This document shows, piece by piece, positions 34,115 to 48,129 of a stretch of 64,000 nt of DNA. Position 1 is the stretch's first letter. Every line of letters begins with the position of its first letter. A model generated the notes under the pieces. The model made no database searches and was not told the origin of the DNA. It worked only from the letters and a program-made list of their open reading frames with translations. The DNA lies in assembly GCA_963576475.1 (NCBI GenBank), contig OY754970.1, positions 40,247,447 through 40,311,446 of the forward strand, given 5' to 3'. The DNA comes from Molanna angustata. Taxonomy: Eukaryota > Arthropoda > Insecta > Trichoptera > Molannidae. The position numbers and the translations under genes are program-made.

Positions 34115-34685
34115 ATATGCGCTCTGAAATATTTTTATTTACTGCATTGTATTTTTTTGTATAAGAGGAATAATTTAATTTGTTGAACCGTTAGATATTT
34201 TGGAATGGTACTTAGTTTGAATTGTTTCTTGATTAAATGATGGTACGGCTGTCATAAAGTTCCGGCCATATTAGACATTACTTCAGATATCTGTCTGTCC
34301 TGTGACATATTAAATGGCTGGCTGACTGCCGCCCACACACCTTGGTGGGATTCACCCAAACGGAATTGCCATCACAAAGCAATTGGAGTCGAAATATCAC
34401 AAAAGGAGAATGTCCTGGAAATTGAAAAACCTTTTAAAATCGGCACACACTGAGAGTGTACGTGATTCGGGCTTGCCGATGAAAAAATATACAATGGAGA
34501 GAGGAAAGAGTGAGTGGGCTTGTTGTAGCAAACGCCATTTTTCTATCACAATTTGATTTTGGAGACGAAAATATAATTTTTGAACGCTTCAAGGTAGGTC
34601 TAGTATCATACAGCAAAAAAATATTGATATACGATATATGAAGTTTTCTGTTTGAAACATTTTTAAAAGGCGTTAAAACCTATAT
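34115..34685. other. Unassigned DNA
   Basis: A GC-richer stretch at 34310-34410 has no frame I recognise. Confidence 0.45.
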
Positions 34686-34689
34686 TTTT

Positions 34690-34857
34690 TTAAGAAATGT
34701 CTTTGTTAAACAAGTACATATACATCTTCCTACGTTCCCTAAAATAAGCATAAATGCCTGGGCAATAGGTGAACGTAATCGGTCGAGGCAGGATTCGAAC
34801 TCGCGACCACTGGATTACTAACCCAATGCGCTAACCGCTCTGCCATCAACCCATCTA
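34690..34857 (-). mobile_element. SINE family A, best copy
   Basis: The minus strand begins GATGGCAGAGCGGTTAGCGC, then GGGTTAGTAATCCAGTGG, then GCGAGTTCGAATCCTGCC (exact B box). It continues CTCGACCGATTACGTTCACC and ends ATGTACTTGTTTAACAAAGA. The head resembles a tRNA with anticodon loop TTAGTAA (AGT, threonine-like). Copies at 6655, 9163 and 55268, all on the minus strand. Confidence 0.9.
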
Positions 34858-34859
34858 TA

Positions 34860-35155
34860 AAAAAAAAACAATTTTAAAAGATAACATTCCAATTTTATTT
34901 TACATATTTGATTATTTTCACGGAAATTTCATTACATTGGCAACACGTTTATACAAAATTTGTCAGAAAAATGTTCATATTAAAATCAAATATTGATAAG
35001 TTATATTTTTTACGACAAAATATATTTCTAGAACAAGTTCTTAACCGCAGATTACGTTAGCATCTAGGTTAATTTTTTCTGTATCATTTTTTGTATCGTG
35101 ATGCATAAATGTTTTAATAAAATGTATTTTACAATAAAATTAATATTAATGAAGC
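34860..35155. other. AT-rich spacer
   Basis: Nothing recognised. Confidence 0.5.
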
Positions 35156-35159
35156 ATTT

Positions 35160-35353
35160 TTATAGGTATCAATGTCGCCAGAACCACAGATACCAGATGC
35201 ACTAAGAATGTGCTGGATTGGCGACCTAGAATAGGCATAAGAAGTGTTGGAAGGCCTCAAACGAGGTGGACTGACGATGATGCTGCGGTCCATTACTGGA
35301 CGAAGAAGAAGAAAGATATCAAGCAGTGTATAAAGGCTAGCCATTACAATTGA
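35160..35353 (+). mobile_element. LINE C-terminal fragment, internally deleted
   Basis: Open frame to TGA at 35351-35353: VARTTDTRCTKNVLDWRPRI, GIRSVGRPQTRWTDD, then AAVHYWTKKKKDIKQC. The GHxARxTDxRWxKxVLxWRPRxGxRSVGRPxTRWTDD motif is typical of insect LINE C-termini. The usual 20 or so residues between RWTDD and VxYWTK (present in the copy at 37925-38420) are missing here. No stop inside the 60 codons. Confidence 0.8.
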
Positions 35354-35359
35354 TATAAA

Positions 35360-36970
35360 ATTCCAATATAAAGTAACACATTTTTTTACTTAAATATGCA
35401 TATTTTAGGTTTTCTGTGATTTGTTTCTAGTTCGTACAAGATATAAAGATATCAGAATGTATACAGAAAAATAGAAGATTCCCATGGGAAGTGTTTCGAA
35501 GTTTGGTCCAGTTATTGACGGAAGCGTACAAGACAATGCCATAATAAAAAATTCAGGCTTGTTTACACAACAAAGACCTCGAGTTATTGGTGTTATAAAA
35601 GTTCATACGCGTTGTGAAAATCATTTTCGTTTTGGTCCCATTCATTCTCGGGAAGAGAGAGCGATAAAATAATACATACATATTTTAGAAGAGAAGCACT
35701 CGGGAATCGGTGGTGGAGCTAACAAAAAAACGAGTTTGTATTTGTATAAATAATTAAAAACACGGTCAGTGAAAGTATACATGTCACCGGAACATACACG
35801 CGTGGAACAAATTCCCTCGAATTCATCCCAATATACGTGGAATTACGTAGAGTGGGTTGGCGGGGGTAAATTGTGAACGCATCTTCTCTCGTATGGCTTT
35901 ACCCATGGGGCACGTGGACTCAAATGAACTACAACACTTCATCGCACACCCATACCCAGTACCCAGGTTCGTCGGGAAATTATCGTCGCTACACGAGAAA
36001 TAAAGATGACGAAATTCAGAGACGTTCTCTCGAGATATTCGCACAACAGACGATTTAAGAGCAGAACCTACATAATGATTAATCCGCATTTCGTAGAAAC
36101 GATTTCAACTAGCAGATGATAATACTCGTTTAATAATTCTGAATAATTAATCTATAAGTTTACTTAGTTCGAAGTTATTTCATTCATAAGTTCACGATGA
36201 ATATTAATTATTACTCTGGAAATTTTCGGTAAAGCGTTAACTATGTACTGATTGTTTGGCTTCTAATATACTAAGATATTTAATTACTAATATTTTTTTT
36301 TCAAATGGGATTTATATTTGATATTCAAGGTTTTTTTTATATACTTACACAAAATGTACTTCAAACCTTAACACAAATTGACCAGTCAAACCTTACACAA
36401 ATTGTAGGTACTCCAAATGTGAAAAAAAGATCACTGAAAGAATACACTAGATCTTCAATGAAACTGCGTGGATGTTTTTGATTGATTTTGGGTCTTGTAA
36501 ATCTTTGAAATTGTTCTTCATAGTCACAAGTTCCACGTGTTTCCACGAGTTTCAATTGTGTCTAACATAATATTTTTTTATTCAATCATCAGTGATCTTC
36601 TATTTTTCAAACAAGAGAAATGGGTACATGATTACATTTATTAAATCACTCACGCAATAAAATAATTACGTCCCTTGCACCCATCAGATAAAAAATTTCG
36701 TGTTAAATATTTTAATAAAATATTAAAAATTTATACACAGTATGCAAGCACAATTTTCTGAGCTTACGATTCATTTGTCATAAAAATGTGATCGAACCGT
36801 ACGAGATTTTAACGCTCTCGTGATTTCACGGATAAAAAATAGTGAGTGGGCTGTATATTTCTACCTAACCAAAAATATTATTTGCCAGAACGGGTATTAT
36901 TAAAAATAAAAAATAATTCGAGACAAAAATACTTGTATTATGGTTAACGGACGGAAAGAACCGACATAAC
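35360..36970. other. Unassigned DNA, one GC-richer patch
   Basis: 35810-36070 is GC-richer, with overlapping open frames on both strands (61 plus, 88 minus codons), none recognisable. 36360-36405 has a small direct repeat (TCAAACCTTAACACAAATTG / TCAAACCTTACACAAATTG). No gene supported. Confidence 0.4.
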
Positions 36971-36973
36971 ACA

Positions 36974-37041
36974 ACGATCATTTATATGACCAAGAATTTG
37001 GAAACGATCATTTATATGACCAACGATCATTTATATGACCA
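36974..37041. repeat. Short tandem repeat, three units
   Basis: ACGATCATTTATATGACCA occurs three times within 70 bp (starts near 36974, 37002 and 37023) with variable spacers (28 and 21 bp). Confidence 0.8.
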
Positions 37042-37044
37042 AGA

Positions 37045-37920
37045 ACCTTCATTATGTTTGAAGAGATATGTATAACATAATACGGAAAAAAATGATAGAA
37101 AATAAAAAAAATATCTATACGACAATCCATCAAATGAAAAGAGGAAAGCATTACACGGTACATGATTATGTACCTACGGCATTTGGTTTTTTTTAATTTA
37201 CCTGTCCTATAATATTTCATGAAATGGTTGTTAAGACGTGCTTAAAACACCGATTCGCAATCAAAGAGTTCAATATTCACAGCGTTAGAAAACCAGCCCG
37301 TTAGAATCATTCAATGACATGAAAATGGGAATATTTATATACTGTACATAGAAACCTCCGAGTAATCATTAATATGCCAAATTATTTATGGATAAAATGA
37401 GTTGATTCTTCATATTAAATAATTATACGATACCTAATATGCATTTTCCCTAGGGTGAGATGAGTATTAATTGAAATGGGTTAAGTATGTAACGATATTA
37501 TAGTAATTTTACCCATCGTTCATGATAAAAAGGCAACGTTAGTTTACGAGTTTTATACGAGGTAAATCTGAAAGCGGTCCACCGTTCTCCCACACCTCCT
37601 CATCCCAACCAAAATACCTACCTAACTAGGAGCAGAAGAGAGGAGATGGTGGAGGTAGATTCATGAATAGGTAATGATTAGTTGAGACGAAATAGATACA
37701 AACCGGAAGGGATAAGCCCTTATTGTGACCGCGTCATCTTATGAGAGCGGACGAGGGAATAAGTGAATTTTACAGTCGAAAATAACAATTTTACTGTTAT
37801 ACTGACGATATTTTTTTATCGTACTTCTATAACATTCATAATGTAGGTAGGCACTAGACGATATGAAAAAGCAACAGCTGTCACCAAAGACTGGAAAATG
37901 GAAAAATACGATCACATAAT
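37045..37920. other. AT-rich DNA, nothing recognised
   Basis: A GC-richer stretch at 37560-37750 (GGGATAAGCCC and nearby) has no frame of interest. Confidence 0.45.
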
Positions 37921-37924
37921 TCTT

Positions 37925-38420
37925 TTTTCAGCCCTCTTTAGTCCTTTAGTCCAATAATGGACATGTGCCTCCCCCTGAGACCTCCACAGCTCCCTGTCCT
38001 GAGCAGGCCGCATCCATTCGCCTCCAGCCACTCGTCTTATATCATCAGGACACCTTTCTTGAGGCCTTCAAATAATACTTATTATGTCCGTAATAGGTCG
38101 CCATTCTAGCACTTTCTTAGTCCATATGTAGCCGTGGTTCTTAGTCCATATGCCATGCTTAGCTATGACATCGGAAACTTTTATTTGGCGTCTGATTTAC
38201 TCATTTCTGTCTCTTTGACTTACGTCTAGCATTTGCCTTTCATTTTTCTTAAAAGACTCATAGGAATATCTTTGTTTTAAAGCCGTGCTTAAGTTTTCTA
38301 AAGGCTGCACATCCCAGTCCGATTCTTCTGGGTATTTGTATACGGGATACAATGGCTGATCTTGGAAGGAAAGGATTGACGACGAAGTGTCGGCCGAAGA
38401 CAAATGTCACTGCCTAAAAA
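37925..38420 (-). mobile_element. LINE reverse-transcriptase C-terminal pseudogene
   Basis: The minus strand at 38420-38270 gives QIPRRIGLGCAAFRKLKHGF and KTKIFL before a stop. After decayed sequence it continues WTKKVLEWRPITDI, PQERCPDDIRRVAGGEWMRP, AQDRELWRSQGEAHVHYWTK. RRIxLGWAAFGKL...WTKKVLEWRP...RWMRxAQDRxxWRxxGEAYVxxW is the standard order of an insect LINE thumb and C-terminus. Several frameshifts, and a short duplication (CTTAGTCCATATG, twice near 38118-38155). Same family as 35160-35353. Confidence 0.85.
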
Positions 38421-38584
38421 TATCTGTGAATTGACTGGAGGTGTGGATGTGTCGACAAGAATTAGAATAAACTTAAGCACTTATATGACTCACTTGTTCA
38501 TAAATGATGCGGGACTAGATCCTCCAAATATTCCAATTTTATATATAATCGTATTCTTTATATCTGAATGTCGCGTCCATTTTG

Positions 38585-38830
38585 GAAAGCCATGAACGTT
38601 GCGCAAGCGAATAAAATGATCACGTAAACCTGCCGATGACAGGTCGTGAGCTCTGTAGGTGCCTTGGTTTCCCGGTTTTCCCATAATATTACAACTTCGT
38701 CTATATTTAGATATCAAAAAATTTCTATAAATATATCATTGACTCCTGACGGTAAAAAATCCCATATTTGCGTGTATGTAAGTATAAAAATATTTGGATA
38801 TAATTATATAAATACCGAATATTTGATTTT
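38585..38830 (-). repeat. Repeat H, copy 2 (coding-like)
   Basis: Matches both arms of the foldback at 14610-14970. The minus strand carries GNQGTYRAHDLSSAGLRDHF then IRLRNVHGF, versus the 14.6-kb frame GNQGTYRANDLSSAGLRDHF, MRLRNVH. It is followed on the plus strand by the 65/69-bp minisatellite. Confidence 0.7.
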
Positions 38831-38860
38831 GATGTTCTATCTAGAATAAGTAGATAGATT

Positions 38861-39235
38861 GAGAATTTCGTTTCGAACTCCGAATATTAATCCGGAATAA
38901 GTTGGTGATAAGGTATAGGTACATGGAGAATTTTGTTTCGAACTCCGAACATCAATCCGGAATAAGATGGTTATAAGGTATAAGTAAATGGAGAATTTCG
39001 TTTCGAACTCCGAACATCAATCCGGAATTAGATGGTTATAAGGTATAAGTACATGGAGAATTTCGTTTCGAACTCCGAACATCAATCCGTCCGGAATAAG
39101 ATGGTTATAAGGTATAAGTACATGGAGAATTTCGTTTCGAACTCCGAACATCAATCCGTCCGGAATAAGATGGTTATAAGGTATAAGTACATGGAGAATT
39201 TCGTTTCGAACTCCGAATGTCAACCCGGAATTGGT
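38861..39235. repeat. Minisatellite, 65/69-bp units
   Basis: GAGAATTTCGTTTCGAACTC starts at 38861, 38926 (one change), 38991, 39056, 39125 and 39194. Periods are 65, 65, 65, 69 and 69. The two longer units carry an extra GTCC in CAATCCGTCCGG. The last unit is partial and diverged. Open frames across it on both strands are repeat artefacts. Confidence 0.95.
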
Positions 39236-39239
39236 TACG

Positions 39240-41110
39240 TTGATAATTTTTCCGTTTATATTATCTATTCAAACCACAATTATTATTAAATTCTTTGAAC
39301 AAATTCAACAAGAAAATGTAACAATTTTGGAAAATTTTCTTATTCAGTTCTTGATTATTATTTCAAGGTTATGTTAAGTTTATTAAATTAAACTGTTTTT
39401 GGTAATACATTGTTATACGAGTACCTGACTGTAATGAAGTTAGATGCAGTCTAACGTTATGCCGCATACCTACTTCAAGTAAGTGTTTGGAGAGCGTTTG
39501 TGGTTTAAGGAAGTAAACACTCGAAATACCCACCAAAATACTTAGGTACGCTTAAAGAACCTTATAAATACCGGGTCTTTATTACAACAACCTCATCGGA
39601 TATAAAAATATAAATTTGTAACTAATGCAATAAATATAAATTAAATGTCATGTGAGCAAAAAAGCAATCACACGTGTTAAAATTATTCAATTTAAAGCTA
39701 CGGCCATTCCTTATAATTATAAAATGTATTTTAGTTACAAAAAAATGTTTAAATTGAAACTGATTTAAGGCATAATATTATAGTTACGTGAATTTCTTTC
39801 AACGAGCATCAAGAGTCCTTTGAAATTTTGCTATTGATAATAATAGGATTTAAAAAAAAGGATTGCGTTTTTATTTGGATTTTTTTTACCAAAATTATAA
39901 AGAAAATAACACAAAAAAGAAAAGGTTTTTCTCAGTACAAGTTACGAGAAAATAATACCGGAAAAGTTTATTAAAAAGTCTTAATTTACTCTACGGTAAA
40001 TATGATATTTTTGCCATATGTGTTCAGTAGTAATTTTTTGGAATGTCAATGCATTACAAGTAAAGATATGTAGATTTTATACATACGTTTTTCTAAACAG
40101 TTTTAGGTTTATGAAAATTTACTTTTCTTTAATTGACTCTCTTCTATTGATGAACAATTTTATCTTTGTTACACCTTTATCAGAATTTGAGGTTTATCGT
40201 GAAATTTAATAAAGGGTTTTGTATGAATTTTATTCCCCTTAATAGCACTTATTTAATATTTTTTGTAATGTGTCAAAATCATATGGGCACATAACAGAAA
40301 TATTATTTTATTGAAATTATACCAACATACACATTTACAATTTAGTTTTGGGAGTTTACGTTTTCTTGAGTTGGTAACATGTAATGTTTTAAGACATTTA
40401 CACCGTCCATTAAATTTAACGTTAATTTAATTCCCTGAAATGTGTGATTATGGCGCTAATTGTGTGAATTTTATTAGAGGCCGGTTGTTTAGTAAATTAT
40501 GGCCATTTCTATCCTTGTAAAACAATTTGTATTTAATATTATGAATTCGAAGTAAAAAGTACTTTACGTTTTGTAAATTAACAATGTACCACAAGCAATA
40601 CTAATTTAGTTTGTTATTCTGTGAAGCAATCCAGTTTTTGAAAAGTTCGGCTGGTTTAGAATAATAAGGTACTGACTTCCTGACCATCCAGGAAAGCCTA
40701 GTTTTTACACCGATTTTTTAAACCTAACCTACAAAAGTTTGGTAAAAATAGGTTGGTTAGGTTTGTTCGTAGTTATAATTGCGACTGGCGTGAGCCAGTT
40801 GCATTATATATTAACAAAAGTAACTAATTTATTAAAATAATGTAACTAAATTGGTGTGAATACTAGATCAACTGTCTGTCCTGCCTGGTCAGGGAGGCAG
40901 TACATAATAATAATACCTACCGATAATTATCCCTCACCATCTGATCTATATTATCTTTCTATTTTCATGTCTCTCCTACATCATCTTGTATATTTTTTTA
41001 ACAATTAGTTATTTTTTCATTGTTGCTTTTTATCTAATTTATATACATATGTAGCTTCATTTGGAAACATATTACTGGCAAGGTTATTATAATTTTATAG
41101 TTCTGATTAC
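39240..41110. other. AT-rich DNA, no supported gene
   Basis: Small frames only. No clear repeat relative. Confidence 0.5.
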
Positions 41111-41119
41111 CAACTACTT

Positions 41120-41204
41120 AATGTTGTGTTACGTATAATGTCACTATATCGATACTAAATCAATGTTGTGTTACGTATAATGTCACTATATCGACACTAA
41201 ATAA
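41120..41204. repeat. Tandem duplication, 42-bp period
   Basis: ATGTTGTGTTACGTATAATG, TCACTATATCGATACTAAAT is followed by a second copy differing by one base (GACACT for GATACT). Confidence 0.9.
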
Positions 41205-41363
41205 ATTAATAAATTATATGTTATACACTGCCTTACGCTCTGTGCGAGTAGCTAGTTTATTGCCGTATGAAATTTATTCCAACCAACCAGTGTTCCCAGA
41301 GAAGCAATAATTGCGTGATGTATAATTTTACTCGGAACGAGAAAAATTATAAATCATTTAATT

Positions 41364-42005
41364 ATTATTCTCGGGAGTAGAATCACATGGGATGGCCGTT
41401 CAAGTAGAGAGGTGGACAGTCGCATTCACCAGGCAAAACTCGCCTTCAACAAAAAATCCAAGATGTTCGAGTCCAACAACATGGACCTTAAACTCCGAAA
41501 GGAACTAGTGAAGACATTTGTATGGAGTATTTTGTTATATGGTTGTGAGACATGGTGCATAGGTGAAAGAGAACGTAAAAGATTGGATGCCTTCGAGATG
41601 TGGACCTATCGCCGAATGCTTGGCATATCTTGGAGGGACCATATAACAAATGATGAGGTTCTCAGCAGAATTAAGGAAACCAGGCACCTGTCAAACACCA
41701 TATCGAAAAGGCGTGCAAATTGGATAGGCCATGTGTTGCGACACGAGGATCTCCTACATATCATCTTGGAGGGAATGGTTGAGGGTACAACTGGCAGAGG
41801 GCGTCCCCGCCGGGATTATTTAGAACAGGTGTGCCGCGACATGCATTGTACCTCTTACACGGAGATGAAAAGAGTCGCTGAAGACCGAGCGGAGTGGAGG
41901 AGGAGATGCATCAATTTAATGCTGCCAACCATCTTCAAGATTGAAACAAAAGAAGAAGACTCGGAACGCCCGCACAACACTTGCCCGCGCAGCGACATAT
42001 TATAA
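41364..42005 (+). mobile_element. LINE C-terminal domain, open frame
   Basis: An uninterrupted frame of about 214 codons: LGSRITWDGRSSREVDSRIH, then KLAFNKKSKMF, KTFVWSILLYGCETWCIGE, RLDAFEMWTYRRMLGISWRD, RRANWIGHVLRHEDLLHIIL, GTTGRGRPRRDYLEQVCRDM, RVAEDRAEWRRRCINLMLPT, stop at 42003-42005. This is the thumb and C-terminal region of an insect endonuclease/reverse-transcriptase LINE. The catalytic palm is absent, so it cannot be active despite being open. Related fragments lie at 23818 and 27342. Confidence 0.9.
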
Positions 42006-42094
42006 AAAAAAAACAATTCAGCTGGTTGATCAATAATGTGTAGATATTTTTTAAAACGTCAATAAAATATACTAGATTTTATCATTTTACAAAA

Positions 42095-43048
<954 letters not shown>

Positions 43049-44764
43049 TTATTTAATATATTTTTTAAATCGCTGAACGCCCCAGAAGAAGACGTCAGCT
43101 TCAACAGGTAAATCATTTAATAGAACAGACATTCGTACGAGAGTGTTACGAGCAACCACGTCTGTTCGAGCGGCAGGTAAATTAAATAAGTGGTGTCCTC
43201 TACCTCTCATGTAGTTCGGGGGAGCGTAAAGGCCTAGGTGCTCAAGCAAAATTGGGCAGTCAATGATATTATTTACAACCTTGTAACCCACCAGAAGTAA
43301 CGAATTATCTCGCCTTTTTTCGAGACTCTGATAGGCACAGGCCTCAAGGAGATCAGGGTGATGCATGTAAGTTGGGTACACTCCGTGCGTACGCATGTAA
43401 AGGTACCTTAAAAACTTTTTCTGGATCTGTTCCAGCATTTCGGAGTATTTCTTCCGGCATGGTGCCCAAACAACACTACCAAATTCCAGCTTGGTACGCA
43501 CCATACAGTTGAATATACTCTTTAGCGCCTCCGGATTTGTAAAATATTTTCCCAGGCGAAAAGTCAGGCCTAGCAACTGTCCACATTTGGATGTCAGGTT
43601 GGTGATGTGGTCAGCGAAGGTCAACTTAGCATCATACATCACCCCCAAGTCCTTAAATGTGACTTTTCGTGCTAGCGTGGTACCGTCCATCAAATAGTTG
43701 AATAATATAGGGTTTGTCGAGCGACTGTAGCTCATGACGACACATTTTTTAATATTGAACAACAATTTATTAGTGATTGACCACTTTGACAAGTTATCAA
43801 TATCACACTGGAGCTTCAAACAATCCTCCATAGCTCTGATAGACAAGAAAATCTTTAAGTCGTCAGCATAGAGTAAACAAAGACAGTGTTCAATGACATC
43901 CTGTATGTCGTCAATAAATAATAAAAACAAGAGCGGGCCCAGATTAGATCCCTGAGGAATCCCAGAGTAAGATTGGAATTCCTGGGAACAGAACTGACCC
44001 ACCGTTACGTATTGTTTCCGATTTTCAAGGTAGGAAGCGAAAAATGATAGGAGGCAGTTATCGAATCCAAAGTCATGCAGTTTTTGTAACAAAACGTCGT
44101 GATCTACACTGTCAAAGGCCTTGGCAAAATCAGTATAGACCACATCTGTCTGTACAGTCGCATCAAGATTAATGGAAACGTATCCAGAAAACGTTAACAG
44201 GTTCGACACTATTGATCTTTTTGGAAGAAAACCGTGTTGGTTGCCTCTAAGATACGGTTGTATTTGAGGGAAAATATTTTTATAAATACACATTTCGAAA
44301 ATTTTGGGGATGACAGATAGGATTGATATCGGCCTGTAATTTTTAACGTCCATCTTATCATCTGTCTTATGAATTGGGGTAATTTTTGTCGTCTTCCAGC
44401 AAGTAGGAAAAACTTCGGACGATAAACTTAGGTTGAATAAATAATGAAGCGGAATTATAAAGGATTCAGCATGGGGTTTAACCATGCTCGCTGGGATACC
44501 ATCAGGGCCGATCGATTTCTTGGAAGCCAATTCCTTTATACACAGTTCAATAGTGGTTGGAGATATTTCACACAAACTTACTGCTCCTGCGTTGCGCGAC
44601 ACATTATTGTTAATTTTGTTAACATCAAGGTTAGGTGGCGTTTGTTTGTATACAGAACTAAAGTACTGTGCAAATGTATTCGCCACCTCATTTTCATCTG
44701 AGATCACTTCATCATCAATTCTCAAACTAAGGTACCCTTTGTCACCTGATTTTTGAATTTTCAC
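43049..44764 (-). CDS. LINE B reverse transcriptase (5'-truncated, open)
   Basis: A 571-codon open frame. It extends upstream in phase to about 44820 ([16 protein letters not shown]) before a stop. Motifs in order: [16 protein letters not shown] (about residue 80), [20 protein letters not shown] then [15 protein letters not shown] (about 120-155), [27 protein letters not shown] (motif A, catalytic D), [31 protein letters not shown] (catalytic DD), then the thumb ([20 protein letters not shown]) and a C-terminus ending FKKYIK. Jockey-superfamily non-LTR retrotransposon. No endonuclease domain, so it is 5' truncated. No frameshift or stop in the polymerase, in contrast to every other LINE here. 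Placed antisense inside LINE A. Confidence 0.93.
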   Translation of the reverse strand: MKIQKSGDKGYLSLRIDDEVISDENEVANTFAQYFSSVYKQTPPNLDVNKINNNVSRNAGAVSLCEISPTTIELCIKELASKKSIGPDGIPASMVKPHAESFIIPLHYLFNLSLSSEVFPTCWKTTKITPIHKTDDKMDVKNYRPISILSVIPKIFEMCIYKNIFPQIQPYLRGNQHGFLPKRSIVSNLLTFSGYVSINLDATVQTDVVYTDFAKAFDSVDHDVLLQKLHDFGFDNCLLSFFASYLENRKQYVTVGQFCSQEFQSYSGIPQGSNLGPLLFLLFIDDIQDVIEHCLCLLYADDLKIFLSIRAMEDCLKLQCDIDNLSKWSITNKLLFNIKKCVVMSYSRSTNPILFNYLMDGTTLARKVTFKDLGVMYDAKLTFADHITNLTSKCGQLLGLTFRLGKYFTNPEALKSIFNCMVRTKLEFGSVVWAPCRKKYSEMLEQIQKKFLRYLYMRTHGVYPTYMHHPDLLEACAYQSLEKRRDNSLLLVGYKVVNNIIDCPILLEHLGLYAPPNYMRGRGHHLFNLPAARTDVVARNTLVRMSVLLNDLPVEADVFFWGVQRFKKYIK

Positions 44765-44835
44765 AAAATTCCAAAGAACGTTAAAATTTGATTTCAGGTC
44801 GGAGTCTTTGCAGCCGTCTGTTTAATAGACGGCTG

Positions 44836-46585
<1,750 letters not shown>

Positions 46586-46589
46586 TTTT

Positions 46590-47230
46590 TAAGGCTATTT
46601 CACATAAACAGCAATATGTGGGTTATTATTTCTATAATTTTATTTGAATTAAACATATTTACGTACAAGTATTTGTTATATTTACTCCATTTTTGCTTTA
46701 TCTCAAACTTTTTCAATTGTCAAAATTCTTTGTGTTTGTATAGTTTACATATTTTATGTAAAATATTTGTAGCCATTTGATTTGAATGTCATTAGCTCTT
46801 TTTTAAGTTGTGATTTCTAAAAAATAAAACTTATTACAACTTTGAAGATCACTGTTTTTGATGTTGTCTAATCCAATACTTTTGCAATGTAGGTTACGTG
46901 CTCTCCTAAAAAAAAAAACAATCGATGTAATAACCTTCATATTTTGCGCTTGCTGTTGATTTTAACGGTTCACAGGAGCGTTTCCGTGGAAGTTTGAAAG
47001 AACACAACACAAATTATGTGCTATAAAGCAATAAAACGAATACAATAATGAAGCGATCGTATTAAAAGAAAATCAAATTAACAATTTTAAAGTTTTGAAG
47101 TGAAAACTAATTAAAATTGAATCGGGGTAATCTTGTAGCTTTTGGTATACATACATTTACATTCGGCGCACGCGATCCATCTGCGCCAAATCAAAAGTAT
47201 TTTTCGACCAAAAGGTAGGCAGTCAAAGTG
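46590..47230. other. AT-rich DNA with a Tc1-like end
   Basis: 46825-46890 reads TTACAACTTTGAAGATCACT, TTTTGATGTTGTCTAATCCA, ATACTTTTGCAATGTAGG, resembling terminal sequence of Tc1-like transposons from memory. No partner end or transposase is present. Confidence 0.3.
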
Positions 47231-47236
47231 TGTGGG

Positions 47237-47500
47237 TATAAAGAGTAGGAAGCCACACGTCCACGAGTTGTGACGGCGTTAAGGTAACAACTTTAATGAC
47301 AGTTAAAATTGCTTTCTAAAAGTGCATCGGAACACTTAAACAGTCCACGCCGAACGAGAGAAGCACGATCGTCCGCTAACCAAACCGAAGCTAACTTTAA
47401 CAATTAAAACCAATTCCCCCTAAAGGCTGGTTGGCTCTGGTCGGACTGCTCTCTTTATTGCGAGCTCCACTCTCATGTGTGAACTTTTCACTCTTCAAAA
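47237..47500 (+). promoter_or_regulatory. Candidate TATA promoter and first exon
   Basis: TATAAAG at 47237-47243 lies in a GC-richer segment (47160-47480) that includes CGGCGCACGCGATCCATCTG. A GTGAGT donor at 47501-47506 follows TCTTCAAAA. No coding frame longer than a few dozen codons, so any exon would be leader sequence. No relative in the window. Signals only, no homology. Confidence 0.25.
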
Positions 47501-47506
47501 GTGAGT

Positions 47507-48000
47507 AAACAATACCACCTAATTAAGAGCTTTTTAAAAACGGACGTAATTAAATCGTTCCAAAGAGCTCGGTAAATAGAGGATTTTGAACTGTTCAAGT
47601 ATTTCAACAAAATTTAATACTATAATTCTGGAATGATTGTATGCACTTCTTATTAAACGTACTAATTTTTAACGAATAATCATACAAATTGATTATTATC
47701 ATTCGATAGAAATTAGAAAAGTATGTCATAAATTCACATGATTAAAAAAGTCTTAAGATATTTATTTTTTTATATGATGTTGTGCTTGTTGATTCGTAAA
47801 TGAACACTTTCAAATAAAAAAAAAAATTCTGACAAAAATCATAAAACGGAAAAAAATACCTGCTTTTCAGTAGGTAAAATCCTCGTTCTTTTAAAACACA
47901 TAGTATTTATAATATCCTTGTGTGTTGGACGATATGTTACGAAATCGTACTTGAAATAAATATTTTGTTTATTCACTTTCTTACCGAACTCCCTTTTACA
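47507..48000. other. AT-rich DNA, nothing recognised
   Basis: No gene or repeat found. Confidence 0.5.
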
Positions 48001-48004
48001 CTAA

Positions 48005-48121
48005 GGCCCGAATTTATAAAAAGTACTAAGAATTTTCTCAATGCTTAACACGACAAATTCCATACATTTATGTGTGCTAAGTATTGACTTGAGCACTGAG
48101 AATGGTTTATAAATACGGCCC
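48005..48121. mobile_element. PIF/Harbinger-like MITE, 117 bp
   Basis: Left end GGCCCGAATTTATAAA, right end (reverse complement) GGGCCGTATTTATAAACC, flanked by TAA on both sides (48002-48004, 48122-48124). TAA duplications and GG(C/G)CCG ends fit PIF/Harbinger. The interior is partly palindromic (TTCTCAATGCTTAA against GAGCACTGAGAATGG). Non-coding. Confidence 0.88.
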
Positions 48122-48129
48122 TAACTGTC

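Noticed and set aside
34690..34857. Possible tRNA genes at the SINE A heads
   Set aside because: B box and head are tRNA-like, but the acceptor stem does not close and the body continues into a repeated SINE tail.
35823..36089. 88-codon minus frame and overlapping 61-codon plus frame in a GC-richer patch
   Set aside because: No recognisable domain, no splice sites that fit either frame.
38197..38403. Minus-strand 68-codon frame that looks like a host exon (SSILSFQDQPLYPVYKYPEE) ending in a perfect GTAAGT donor
   Set aside because: A different frame of the same DNA reads RRIGLGCAAFRKL, a diagnostic LINE thumb motif, continuous with the LINE remnant down to 37925. The exon-like frame is a shadow.
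38585..39235. CRISPR-like array
   Set aside because: Direct tandem repeats without unique spacers, in a eukaryotic context.
39017..39289. Repeat proteins (FGVRNEILHVLIPYNHLIPD units)
   Set aside because: Product of the 65/69-bp minisatellite. Open only because the 69-bp units are multiples of three.
40740..40775. Telomere-like TTAGG motif (GGTTGGTTAGGTTTG)
   Set aside because: A single imperfect occurrence, not an array.
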